This document shows, piece after piece, positions 20,502 through 29,082 of a stretch of 64,000 nt of DNA. The DNA lies in assembly GCA_020633205.1 (NCBI GenBank), contig JACKEB010000010.1, positions 1 to 64,000 of the forward strand, written 5' to 3'. The notes under the pieces are model-generated. The model was not told where the DNA came from, searched no databases, and saw nothing but the letters and a program-made list of their open reading frames with translations. The stretch's first letter is position 1. Every line of letters starts with the position of its first letter. The position numbers and the translations under genes are program-made. Source of the DNA: Polyangiaceae bacterium (GTDB lineage: Bacteria; Myxococcota_A; Polyangia; Polyangiales; Polyangiaceae).

Positions 20502-21949
20502 CTACTGGCAGATGCTGTTCGGGTCGATTGGGCAGTCGAGGGCGCGCAGCCAGGTGTCGACGAGTCCATCGATGGTCGTCTGAAGCTGGGCGTCCAGGCC
20601 TTGCTTGATGAAGTCGAGCAGGTCTTGCATGCGCGCCGCCTGGCCGACGTGGGCCGCGTAGAAGTCAGCGAGCTTCTGGTCCAGCACCGCTGCGCCGATG
20701 GTGTTCGCTACCTCGCGGAAGAAGAACGCGCCCTTGTAGTACGGAGCACTCGACCACAGCGGAGCGTTCAGGATGTCGATCTGATTACAGGTTTGGTCTG
20801 GCAGCACGATGGTGTTCGCCTTGTACATCGGGTCGCAGATGTAGCGGAGCTCACACTCGTACTCGGGCCACACGTCGACGCCCGCGTGCTCGAGCCCCCG
20901 CGCGGCGAGGTACGTCGCGGTGCCCTCCGAGAGCACGAAGTCTTCCCAGCAGCTCAGCCGGACGCCGTTGCCATACCAACCGTGCGCAGCCTCATGGGCG
21001 TGCAGTGACTCGCGGTACATCGAGCCGGAAGACATATGCCAATACGGGTGATGCTCCATTCCCCCGTAATCACCCCCGCCCCAGTTCACCGACACGGACC
21101 CGACCTCCGGTCCAAACGTGTAAGGGCCGTAGGTGTTCTCGTAGTACTCGAACACGTCTCTCAGGTGTTGAGTCCAGTCGCGGCTACGCCGTCTTCCCCC
21201 GGTAGGTGCCAGGTGCTCACTGTGGTTCCGCGCTGAGTCTTCCCCAGGTCGAGCTTGGTGTAACTACCGACTGCGACCGCTGGGATGTAGGATGGCGCAT
21301 CCGCGGGGATACTCGAAGGATAGACAGCCATGCTCCCTGGGTCATAGCCAGTTACGTCGAGGGTGAACTTCAAGCCGTCCGCAGGTTCCGACTTGCAGGG
21401 GTAGAGCGCGCCACAGAAATACGGCCACAGGAACGAGACGCCGTTGCTCGGCATCCAGCCGTTGAAATTCGTCTTTCCGTGAAAGCCGTAGACGACGCTC
21501 AGCGTGACCTGGTCGGCGGCTGCAGGGACGCCGACGTCGAGCTGCCCGGAGTTGACGACGTAGTTCAGCGGCCCTTGAGAGTCGCTTACCGAAGTGATCT
21601 CCAGATCCCGAACTTCGAATGACGCCGCCTCGCTCGTGCCCCCACGCAGCGTGATGGTGGCCTCGCCCTGAAGCGCCCCGAGGTCTAGACGCAGGTCCGT
21701 AGACAGAACATCCCGGGTCCAATCCTCCGCGGCCGGCGGCCGATTGACGGTCCCAGCAGTGCCCCCGATGCCAGCAGTGCCCCCGGAACCCGACGCGCCT
21801 CCAGCCCCGCCGCTCCCACCGCCGGTGCCTCCAGCGCCGCCTGCATTGCCCCCCGCGGTGCCACCCGACCCCTCGGGGTCTCCACCGCTATTTCCACACG
21901 CAATCGCTCCCGAACACACCAAGACAAGCATCCATGACCGAAGCCTCAT
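20502..21949 (-). pseudogene. M1-family metallopeptidase lipoprotein, single frameshift
   Basis: The first frame starts at ATG 21949 with a lipoprotein signal (LVCSGAIACG) and a Gly-rich GG[ST]AG-type spacer. An M1 N-terminal beta-domain follows, and it stops at 21161. The protein resumes in another frame from about 21190 (DWTQHLRDVFEYYENTYGP) to 20502. That second part holds the whole gluzincin active site: GGMEH, HEAAH, then exactly 18 residues to the Glu of LSEGTATYL, and a helical C-terminus. Gain of one base, or loss of two, near GTAGCCGCGACTGG restores one protein of about 480 residues. The family cleaves N-terminal residues from peptides, and this member would be surface-lipidated. All catalytic residues remain, so the break is recent or an assembly error. 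Confidence 0.75.
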
Positions 21950-22227
21950 CTAACTCTCCTTGAGGGCGCGACCACTAGCGCACCACACGGCGTTTGTCGC
22001 CAGTGGTCTGACTTTCGATGCGAACTCACGCCAAAAGCGAGCACCTCGGGAAATGTTCACGGAAACGCTCTAGTCGATGACCAAGTGGCTCGGGCAGCCA
22101 TTCGCGATCAGAGACAACGCGACATACATATCATTGATACACCTGAGCTTCGCTTGGCCCGTCACCCGTTCGTTACCGTACAGAAAACTGCGCGTCGTTC
22201 TCAGCCAACTTTGCTACGCTCCGAGTC

Positions 22228-22596
22228 ATGACACGATGGCTCGTTGGGTGCGCGCTGTGCGCGGGGATCCTGGTTGGCTGCAGCGACAGCGATTCCGGTG
22301 AGGCTGGCGGCGAGGGCGGTGCATCGGGGCAGTGTAGCGGACAAGTGAGCGGGAGCTGCGTCTACACCGTCAACTGCATCGAATACTATGGCGTAGACTA
22401 CGCGGAGATTGAGTCCAGGTGCACCATCGGCACGCCGTCGACCTCAGCTTGCGCCACCGCCGGCGCTGTGGGGGGTTGCCATCTGCAGAGCTTCGACGGC
22501 TCGTGCTCGGTCACGGTGGACTACCAGTCGTTCTCAAACCGCAACGACGCAGCTCAGATCTGCGACGGCTCCGGCGGTGAGTTCGTCGACCCCTAG
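22228..22596 (+). CDS. Small Cys-rich lipoprotein, unknown function
   Basis: 122 residues from ATG 22228. The signal peptide ends in a good lipobox (AGILVGCSDS), followed by an acidic Gly-rich linker (GEAGGEGGASG) and a domain of about 85 residues with eight Cys. The regularly spaced Cys (QCSGQVSGSC, NCIEYY, SRCTIG, ACATAG, GGCHLQ, SCSVTV, QICDG) suggest a compact disulfide-bonded extracytoplasmic fold. No family was recognised. It is the only plus-strand gene in a mostly minus-strand stretch and runs tail-to-tail into the fragment at 22593. Confidence 0.65.
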   Translation: MTRWLVGCALCAGILVGCSDSDSGEAGGEGGASGQCSGQVSGSCVYTVNCIEYYGVDYAEIESRCTIGTPSTSACATAGAVGGCHLQSFDGSCSVTVDYQSFSNRNDAAQICDGSGGEFVDP

Positions 22597-22793
22597 TCGT
22601 CGGGAAGCATCACCAAGTAGAGCCTTAAATCGCCCCCCAGTCCCGAGAACAGCCACGCCGAATCCGTGTGGATATTGAATCCCCCGTGATCGACGTTGCT
22701 CGAGTAACCGAGCAACACCTCGACCTTTGCGCGTTGTTTCAATACCCGCAGGTATTCAATTTTGGGGGAGAGGAGCACCCAGGCGGCACCCAA
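22593..22793 (-). pseudogene. Possible C-terminal fragment of a small accessory protein (DUF4279-like)
   Basis: About 66-74 codons read as plausible protein (LLSPKIEYLRVLKQRAKVEVLLGYSSNVDHGGFNIHT...LYLVMLPDD). The frame closes upstream at a TAA that overlaps the end of the gene at 22813, so there is no room for a normal N-terminus. The ending resembles the C-terminus of DUF4279-type proteins, a weak assignment from memory. It is either a decayed remnant or a small TTG-started gene. Confidence 0.3.
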
Positions 22794-22812
22794 ACCGTCG
22801 TCAGTGGTGGTG

Positions 22813-23739
22813 CTAGATGTTTACCGGTCGGAAAATTCGCTGGTGAGCGTCGTGAAGCAAAACGCCCTGACTCGTCAGCAGAAGCAACAGCTGTTCGAGA
22901 CGCCGCTCGTCGTCACTCGCATAGTTGTGCTCCCGGTGCGTGACCGCCGCGATTCCAAGGCTCTCGAGGTAGAGCGAGAACCTCCACGCATCAATACCGT
23001 TTGGAGCCGTGGCCATCGAGCGGTGGGCGTCAATAGTGTCGTCTCCGAGATGAAACGCAACGCCGACTCCATGTCGCCGGTACTCGCACGGGACCCCCTC
23101 TATCAGAATCGTCCCTTGCTGCTCGACATCGCGAAATGTCTCGAGGTCCCTGGGCCGTTTCTGCTCCAAGAATGCTCGGACTAGACGTTCCTGAAGGGAA
23201 CAGTATTCAAGCACCATCCGGTGAGCGGGTCGTCCTCCGACACGCGCAAAACGTTGCCACGCGGCAATAAACTCTTCGGCGTTCGGCGGACACTCATCGT
23301 CCAGTTCGAGCCGCCCTGCAGTCACGCCAAGGAGTTCCTTCAAGAGGGTGAAGAACGCCCAAACCTCGCTCGGCCCCCAAGCGGCCCCCATCCGGTAGTC
23401 GAACGTCACGCGACCCGTTGCGAAATGCACGCCCAAGTCGGGTAGTACGACTCCGTCGATCACCCGGAGCACGACGTGAAACGCCTCAGCTGCTCCGGCA
23501 GCCACCAGCTCTGCCGCGTTGGGTACGTCGTCCAAGGGGCGCAGGCACTGCTGCTCGGCGTCCCAGAACGATGCCTCTTCGGACACGACTTCCGACCTCT
23601 TACGTAGCTGCGCATACACCGCAGCCAGCTCCGTATCCGCGAGGTTCATCAGCAAGATGGCCGGAAGCGACCCATCGTCGGTATCGAAGCAGCTGTGGAC
23701 CGCCTCCCAGAGCGCCTCGGGCGTCGGGTAGCCGGTCAC
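22813..23739 (-). CDS. Uncharacterised cytosolic protein with a DUF6896-like C-terminal region
   Basis: 308 residues, starting at a GTG whose last bases overlap the TGA of the upstream acyltransferase gene (GTGA), so translation is probably coupled. There is no signal peptide or membrane segment. The N-terminal half is helical and acidic. Residues about 190-280 (LVRAFLEQKRP..., EYRRHGVGVAFHLGDD, PNGIDAWRFSLYLESLG) resemble the HGxG...D...GxDxW pattern of DUF6896, a family often grouped with immunity-like accessory proteins. That match is tentative. It is the last gene of the five-gene operon beginning at 27959. Confidence 0.65.
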   Translation of the reverse strand: MTGYPTPEALWEAVHSCFDTDDGSLPAILLMNLADTELAAVYAQLRKRSEVVSEEASFWDAEQQCLRPLDDVPNAAELVAAGAAEAFHVVLRVIDGVVLPDLGVHFATGRVTFDYRMGAAWGPSEVWAFFTLLKELLGVTAGRLELDDECPPNAEEFIAAWQRFARVGGRPAHRMVLEYCSLQERLVRAFLEQKRPRDLETFRDVEQQGTILIEGVPCEYRRHGVGVAFHLGDDTIDAHRSMATAPNGIDAWRFSLYLESLGIAAVTHREHNYASDDERRLEQLLLLLTSQGVLLHDAHQRIFRPVNI

Positions 23740-24911
23740 AGCTTCAGCACAGGCTTCTCGCCGCGGATGTGCTCGGCGATCGCTTCGCGTTCGTGCTCCG
23801 TGTAGGCGGCGATGGCGCCGCGCACCCCGGAGTGCGCGAGGTAGTGGAAGCTGGGAGTGATGGTGGGGGCGAAGCCGCGCGCCACTTTGTGTTCGCCGCC
23901 GGCGCCTGGCTCGAAGCGCTGGAGGCCGGCTTCGATGCAGAACTCGGCGCCGCGGTAGTAGCAGACGTTGAAATGTAAGTGCGGGCGCTCCTCGAAGGCG
24001 CCCCAGTAGCGACCGTAGAGCGTGTCTTCAGAGACGATGTTCAGTGCGCCGGCCAGCGCCTTACCCTGGCCATGTCCGGTTCCGCGAGGCACAGCTCGCA
24101 CCACCTGCAGGCCGCTACCGAGCTTGTCGAAGGCCTGGTGAAAGAAGCCGCGGTTCAGGTACTGGCGGCCCCAGTAGAATTTGTTCACCGTGGTCAGGTA
24201 GAGTTCGTAGATCTCGTCGATGTGGGCGCTGTCCAGATCGCTGCCGGAGCACACCTGGAGCTCGAGCCCTTGCTCTTCGACGGCCCGGCGCTCACGGCGG
24301 ATTTGGTTGCGGCGCTTGGAGTTGAAGTGGGCGAGGAAGTCATCGAAGGTCGCGTAGCCGTGGTTCGACCAGTGGTACTGCAGGCCGTGGCGCTCAATCA
24401 GCCCCAGGCGCTCGTCCCGCAAGCTGAGGCTCTGGCTGGCTGAAGGGAACAAGATGTGGACGCCACTGAGCCCCACCTTCTTGCAGATGGCTTGCAGGCC
24501 CTGCACGAACGCTGCTGAGAGCTCCTCGGCGTCCGCACCGGGCTTCATCAACAAGCGAGGGCCGCTCGCTGGCGTGAAGGGCACCGCAACGATGAGCTTT
24601 GGGTAGTAGTCGATGCGCGCGCGCTCTTCGACGAAGCGCGCCCAGGAGTGATCGAAGACGAACTCGCCCTCGCTGTTGCCCTTCACGTACGCCGGGGCGA
24701 GCAGCAGCGTCTCTCCCCGCTCGTTGCCTTTGGAGGGCGCGCGGATCTGGATGTGCATCGGCAGCCAGCCGCGCTCGGGCCTCACGCAGCCGGTCTCCTC
24801 CAGCGCGTGCAGCCAGGCGTAGCGCAAAAACGGCGGACCTCCCCCCAATAAACCGTCCCAGATCTCCTCGCCGATCTCCGAGATCCGCTCGTGGGTCGAG
24901 AGCTCGAACAT
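23736..24911 (-). CDS. GNAT/FemAB-like acyltransferase (PF04339 family)
   Basis: 391 residues from ATG 24911, which shares one base with the TGA of the upstream gene. The sequence follows the PF04339 (peptidogalycan biosynthesis/DUF482) pattern: an N-terminal FLRYAWLHALEETG substrate region and a central DFLAHFNSKRRNQIRRERRAV signature. A GNAT-like acceptor region follows (FYWGRQYLNRGFF, ALAGALNIVSEDTLYGRYWGAFEE, HFNVCYYRGAEFCIEAG). The C-terminus HKVARGFAPTITPSFHYLAHSGVRGA is also typical. Members are cytosolic predicted N-acyltransferases with unknown substrate. The neighbouring phospholipase D-like gene hints at lipid or envelope modification, but that is inference. Confidence 0.85.
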   Translation of the reverse strand: MFELSTHERISEIGEEIWDGLLGGGPPFLRYAWLHALEETGCVRPERGWLPMHIQIRAPSKGNERGETLLLAPAYVKGNSEGEFVFDHSWARFVEERARIDYYPKLIVAVPFTPASGPRLLMKPGADAEELSAAFVQGLQAICKKVGLSGVHILFPSASQSLSLRDERLGLIERHGLQYHWSNHGYATFDDFLAHFNSKRRNQIRRERRAVEEQGLELQVCSGSDLDSAHIDEIYELYLTTVNKFYWGRQYLNRGFFHQAFDKLGSGLQVVRAVPRGTGHGQGKALAGALNIVSEDTLYGRYWGAFEERPHLHFNVCYYRGAEFCIEAGLQRFEPGAGGEHKVARGFAPTITPSFHYLAHSGVRGAIAAYTEHEREAIAEHIRGEKPVLKL

Positions 24912-25483
24912 CAGTGCACTCCGTCTGCCCGAGGCTCACCTGCATCGCCGCGCGGAAATATCAGCCCGCGCAGCTCAGCTACGGAGCGCTCGAACTGGGC
25001 CGCCAGCGCCTCGAACACCAAATCATTCAGGCGGCCGCGGGGTGGCTGCTTCACGCGATCGATCCAGCGCGGGGTGCAAGCAACGCCAAATTCGGCTTCA
25101 ACCCGGGTCGCGAGCTGCTCGGCGTTGACTCCGGCGCTCAGCTCGGCCTTGAGCCAGAGCGCCGTGCGCATCAACAGGTGGTAGGCGTGAGTCACCCTCG
25201 CCCACTCCGGCGCCTCGCTGGCTCCGTCCAGCGCTGCACCTTCCAGGGCAGAAGCCCGCTGCTGGATCCTCTCGGAACTGAGCACGTCAATCTCCCGGAG
25301 CGAGCCCGGGAACTCCCGCGCCAGCTCGCGCAGCGGCTCGCGAACGTCCTCAGCGCTGTTCACGCCGACACCAGCGCGCAACTGCCCCAGACGCACGTAC
25401 TTGTGGTGCAAGCGACTGAGCTCGGGGGCCCCGGGCTTCGGCACTCTTGGCAGGTCGGAGTTGGTCGCGGGGCCCGGCATCAC
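24911..25483 (-). CDS. Helical protein of unknown function in the PLD/acyltransferase operon
   Basis: 190 residues, starting at GTG 25483 (or ATG 25480), which overlaps the stop of the phospholipase D-like gene by four bases. It is rich in Ala, Leu, Arg and Glu, predicted helical, with no signal peptide or membrane segment. The most distinctive stretch is near the C-terminus (TPRWIDRVKQPPRGRLNDLVFEALAAQF...LRGLIFPRG). I recognise no family. Tight overlap on both sides indicates a true protein co-produced with the enzymes next to it. Confidence 0.6.
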   Translation of the reverse strand: MMPGPATNSDLPRVPKPGAPELSRLHHKYVRLGQLRAGVGVNSAEDVREPLRELAREFPGSLREIDVLSSERIQQRASALEGAALDGASEAPEWARVTHAYHLLMRTALWLKAELSAGVNAEQLATRVEAEFGVACTPRWIDRVKQPPRGRLNDLVFEALAAQFERSVAELRGLIFPRGDAGEPRADGVH

Positions 25484-26667
25484 ATCAGCTTTCGGAAGCG
25501 ATACAGGAAGAGTTCTAGCAGGCGCTCGCCCAGCGGGCGAAACGCGAAATCGTGGGGTGTGATTTCACGGCTGCGCTCCAGATCCCACAAGAAGCCCTGC
25601 TCCAGCGCCTCACCAAACTCCGGGTCGCGCACGCTGAGGTTCACTTCGAGGTTCGAGAAGACCGACAGGTGGTCGAGGTTGAAGGTGCCGATGGTGCACC
25701 AGGAGCCGTCGATCACCGCCGTCTTTGCGTGGAGCACATTGCCGCTCCACTCGAAGATGCGCACCCCGGCGCGCATCAGCTTGCCCCACACCGCCTGGCT
25801 CGCGTAGCGCACGATCTTGACGTCGATCTCACCGGGCAAGAGCACCCGCACGTCGACCCCGCGCTGAGCGGCGGCGATCAGGCCTTTCACCACGGGGCGG
25901 TCGGGCACGAAGTACGAGTTCGTGATCCAGATCTTGCTTTTTGCCGCGCGGATATTTGCGAGGTAGGCGTTCGCGATCTGCTGGCGGTTCCGGTAGTAGT
26001 TCTCGCCCAGCACGCTCACCGACTGATCTTCCGGCCTGCGCTGGTCACCCACCTCTTCAGGCTCGAATAGCGCGAGGCTCTCCCCGCGCTCCATCTGCCA
26101 GGTGCTCTCGAAGAGGTGCACGAAGTCTTCCACCGCGGGCCCCTCGACGCGCACCATGTCGTCGCGCCACGGCTCCACGGAGTCGTCGTCGGGCCACCAT
26201 TGAGCGGCGATATTGATGCCACCGGTGAAGCCGACGCAGCCGTCCACCACGAGGATCTTGCGGTGGTCCCGCCGTGACACCCTTGCCCAGCGGAAGCGCT
26301 CGCGCCACGGCAGGATGGGATTGAACTCGACCACTCGGACGCCGCCCCTCGTGAGCTCCTCGAACATCGCATCGTCAGCGTCGATGGATCCGATGGCGTC
26401 GTAGATCACCCGCACCTCGACCCCGCGGGCCGCGGCCTTCAGCAAGGCCTCGGTGAAGCGCCGCCCGATGTGGTCCGAGTCGAACCAGTACATCTCGAGC
26501 AACACCTGGCGCTTCGCGCCCTCGATGGCGCTCAGCATTTCTGGGAACGCCTGCGGCCCGTTGCGTAGCAACAGCAAGCGATTGCCCGCGACGAAGTGCT
26601 CCTGCGGCACGCTGAATCGCCGCATCCAAGCAAAACGTGGACGAGGCGCTGCGACCTCGACGTCCAC
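25480..26667 (-). CDS. Phospholipase D superfamily protein, cardiolipin synthase-like
   Basis: 395 residues from GTG 26667, two bases after the symporter stop. Two complete HKD motifs are visible: HRKILVVD (H135, K137, D142) followed by GFTGGINIA, and HAKTAVID (H313, K315, D320) followed by GTFNLDHLS. This is the bacterial cardiolipin synthase/phosphatidyltransferase pattern, including QVLLEMYWFDSDHIGRR near the N-terminus and SYFVPDRPVVKGL before the second motif. Unlike ClsA, it has no N-terminal transmembrane pair, so it resembles the soluble or peripheral ClsB type. The likely reaction is transfer of a phosphatidyl group between phospholipids at the inner membrane. Substrate is inferred. 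Confidence 0.85.
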   Translation of the reverse strand: MDVEVAAPRPRFAWMRRFSVPQEHFVAGNRLLLLRNGPQAFPEMLSAIEGAKRQVLLEMYWFDSDHIGRRFTEALLKAAARGVEVRVIYDAIGSIDADDAMFEELTRGGVRVVEFNPILPWRERFRWARVSRRDHRKILVVDGCVGFTGGINIAAQWWPDDDSVEPWRDDMVRVEGPAVEDFVHLFESTWQMERGESLALFEPEEVGDQRRPEDQSVSVLGENYYRNRQQIANAYLANIRAAKSKIWITNSYFVPDRPVVKGLIAAAQRGVDVRVLLPGEIDVKIVRYASQAVWGKLMRAGVRIFEWSGNVLHAKTAVIDGSWCTIGTFNLDHLSVFSNLEVNLSVRDPEFGEALEQGFLWDLERSREITPHDFAFRPLGERLLELFLYRFRKLM

Positions 26668-26669
26668 GC

Positions 26670-27959
26670 TCAGGCCTCCGCAGGCTCGCTGAGCACCGAC
26701 TCACCTTCGCTCTTCGCGATGATCACGGCGCCACAGGAATCGCTGAACACGTTGACGGCAGTTCGACACATATCGAGCACTCGGTCCACCGCGAGGATGA
26801 GACCGATGGCCTCCACCGGCAAGCCGATGGAAGTCAGAATCAGCGTGATCGCGACCAAGCTCGCTGCGGGGATCCCTGCCACACCGATGGACGTCAGTAG
26901 GGCGATCAGCACCACCGTGAACTGCTGGGTGAGCGTGAGGTGAACACCGTACGCCTGAGCGATGAAGATCGCCGCGACGCACTCATACAGCGCGGTGCCA
27001 TCCATGTTCACCGTGGCGCCCAAAGGCAAGGTGAAGCTGCTCACCCGCGAGGAAACGTTCGCGCGATCCTGAACGCAATCCATGGTGAGGGGCAACGTGG
27101 CGGAGGAGGACGCCGTGGAAAACGCCATCAGGAGGGCCGGGGCCATCGCCTTGTACTGCTTGAGCGGGTTGATGCCGCCGACCAAGCGCATGAGCAGCGG
27201 CAAGGCCACGAACAGGTGCAGCGCGAGGGCCAAGAGCACACAGAAGAAGAACACCAAGAGCGGCCGAAAGGCGTCGAAGCCCGTCGTCAGCACCACCTTG
27301 AACACCAGCGCAAACACACCGATGGGCGCGAAGCCGATCACCCAGTCGGTGATCTTGAGCATGATGTCATACACACCATCCCAGAACGCACGCACCACCC
27401 GGCGCTTCTCGTCGTCTATCCGCGTGGTAAAGAAGCCGAAGAGCAGCGAAAAGAAGATTAGCCCCAGCATCTCCCCCTTGGCCGCGTCCTCCACGACGTT
27501 CTTCGGCACCAGGCGCAGGAACACCTCCACGACATCCTTGCCGCTGCGTCCCTCGACCGCCTTCTGCACCCCGACCACGTCACCGGACAGGCCGATCTGC
27601 TCCTTGGCGGCCACGCCGTTGACGATCCCCGGCTGGATCAGGTCCACCACCACGAGACCGATCAGGATCGCGACGAGCGAAGTCGTGATGTAGTAGGCCG
27701 CGGTCTTTAGACCCAAGCGACCCAGGGAGTGCGTCTCCCCCAAGCCGGCGACCGCGGAAATGATCGACGCCATGATCAGCGGCACCACCAGCATGCGCAG
27801 CGCCCGCAGGAATAGTTCGCCAACGAAGTCCGCTACAGCCTTCAGGTGCACGCCAAAGATGGCGCTGTCCGGCGTACCGAGCTTGCCAAGGACGATCGCC
27901 AAGAGAAGGGCGATCAGGATTTGCCAGTGAAGCTCGAGCTTACGCACGGGCGAGAGCAT
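26670..27959 (-). CDS. Dicarboxylate/amino acid:cation symporter (DAACS family)
   Basis: 429 residues from ATG 27959; a TTG four codons upstream is the alternative. About eight hydrophobic segments and two re-entrant loops are recognisable. The family signatures include the serine-rich loop (AFSTASSSATLPLTMD) and the sodium/substrate motif NMDGTALYECVAAIFIAQ. The second hairpin (GVAGIPAASLVAITLILTSIGLP) and the substrate helix (DRVLDMCRTAVNVFSDSCGA) are also present. DAACS carriers import C4-dicarboxylates, glutamate or aspartate with Na+ or H+ at the inner membrane. The Arg in the DMCRTAVNV helix is the position that in glutamate/aspartate carriers pairs with the side-chain carboxylate, so an acidic substrate is likely. 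First gene of the operon ending at 22813. Confidence 0.9.
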   Translation of the reverse strand: MLSPVRKLELHWQILIALLLAIVLGKLGTPDSAIFGVHLKAVADFVGELFLRALRMLVVPLIMASIISAVAGLGETHSLGRLGLKTAAYYITTSLVAILIGLVVVDLIQPGIVNGVAAKEQIGLSGDVVGVQKAVEGRSGKDVVEVFLRLVPKNVVEDAAKGEMLGLIFFSLLFGFFTTRIDDEKRRVVRAFWDGVYDIMLKITDWVIGFAPIGVFALVFKVVLTTGFDAFRPLLVFFFCVLLALALHLFVALPLLMRLVGGINPLKQYKAMAPALLMAFSTASSSATLPLTMDCVQDRANVSSRVSSFTLPLGATVNMDGTALYECVAAIFIAQAYGVHLTLTQQFTVVLIALLTSIGVAGIPAASLVAITLILTSIGLPVEAIGLILAVDRVLDMCRTAVNVFSDSCGAVIIAKSEGESVLSEPAEA

Positions 27960-28022
27960 ACCAGGAGGCAAGGGTCACTGGACGCGCGGCGTATACCGTA
28001 GTTTCCTCGTTGCTTTCCGCCT

Positions 28023-28040
28023 CGCCTCACCCCCAAACCC
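28023..28040 (-). repeat. Dispersed intergenic motif, copy 1 (GGTTTGGGGGTGAGGCG)
   Basis: Read on the minus strand, this site matches the 17-base core found also at 30149 and 55592. It lies in the 117-bp gap between the divergent symporter and CaCA genes. Function unknown. Confidence 0.55.
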
Positions 28041-28076
28041 GAAAAGCCAGGCAGCGCCTGGTCCCGCATTGAATCC

Positions 28077-29018
28077 ATGCTCAGCGACATCGCGCGGCTC
28101 CTGATCGGAGGCCTGATGCTGTACTTCGGCGCCGAATGGCTGGTCCGAGGTGCGGCTGGGCTCGCCCGCGCGTTCGGGGTGCCGCCGCTGGTGATCGGCC
28201 TCACGGTCGTGAGCTACGGCACCAGCGCGCCGGAGCTCGCCGTCAGCGTGGCCGCCGCCTTGGACGGCAAGAGCGACATCGCCGTCGGCAACGTCGTCGG
28301 CTCCAACGTCGCCAACATCGGGCTCATCCTGGGCATCACCGCGCTGATCGCCCCACCCAAGGTCGACCCCACATTAATCCGCAGGGAAATTCCCTGGTTG
28401 ATGCTCGCGACGTTCGCGGTTCCCCTGATCATGCTCGGTGGACAGATTGGGCGGATCGAAGGCGCGCTCTTGACCTTCGGCGCAGTGGCTTTCACCTGGC
28501 TCACCTTGAAAGGCGCGCGCCAGGGCGAAGGCGAGCAAGCGGAGCTGGAGGACATCGACGAGTCGCGAGGCCGCTTGGCGCTGCTCGGGTTCTTCGCGGT
28601 TGGGCTCGCCGTGCTGGTGAGGGGCGGCGACGTATTCGTGGACGGCGCCGTGGGCGTCGCCACGCGCTACGGCATGAGCGAGCGCGTGATCGGACTGACC
28701 ATCGTGGCCGTGGGCACTTCCCTGCCGGAGCTCGCAGCCTCATTGGTCGCGGCGCTACGCGGCCACTCGGAGCTCGCGGTGGGCAACGTCGTCGGCTCCA
28801 ACTTGTTCAACATCTTGCTGATCCTCGGCGTGACCAGCCTGGTGCGGCCCATTCCCACGGGGTTTGCTGGCGTCCCCGTCGATTTGCTCATGTTAGGGGT
28901 GGTGACCGTCGCTTGCGCCGTATCCATGCGAAAGGGGCGCACGATTGGGCGTCCTGAGGGCGGTTTTTACGTTTTGATTTACGCGGCATTCATCGGGTTG
29001 GTGGCCGTCTTCGGCTGA
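28077..29018 (+). CDS. Calcium/sodium (cation) antiporter, CaCA family, YrbG-like
   Basis: 313 residues from ATG 28077. Two alpha-repeats are easy to see: GTSAPELAVSVAAALDGKSD followed by IAVGNVVGSNVANIGLILG, and GTSLPELAASLVAALRGHSE followed by LAVGNVVGSNLFNILLILG. These form the ion-binding site of CaCA exchangers. Ten hydrophobic segments in two halves are joined by a short acidic cytoplasmic loop near residues 145-165. It is predicted to exchange Ca2+ or another cation for Na+ or H+ across the inner membrane. It is divergent from the DAACS gene, so the 117-bp gap should hold both promoters. Length is typical. Confidence 0.9.
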   Translation: MLSDIARLLIGGLMLYFGAEWLVRGAAGLARAFGVPPLVIGLTVVSYGTSAPELAVSVAAALDGKSDIAVGNVVGSNVANIGLILGITALIAPPKVDPTLIRREIPWLMLATFAVPLIMLGGQIGRIEGALLTFGAVAFTWLTLKGARQGEGEQAELEDIDESRGRLALLGFFAVGLAVLVRGGDVFVDGAVGVATRYGMSERVIGLTIVAVGTSLPELAASLVAALRGHSELAVGNVVGSNLFNILLILGVTSLVRPIPTGFAGVPVDLLMLGVVTVACAVSMRKGRTIGRPEGGFYVLIYAAFIGLVAVFG

Positions 29019-29082
29019 TCCGAGCGCCACCTTCCCCGCGCAGGCGAGCAAGTTTCAAAGCTCGGCGCTACAGTGAGGAGCT

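Noticed and set aside
20397..21008. 203-codon plus-strand frame
   Set aside because: It is antisense to the catalytic half of the M1 peptidase, which has conserved motifs.
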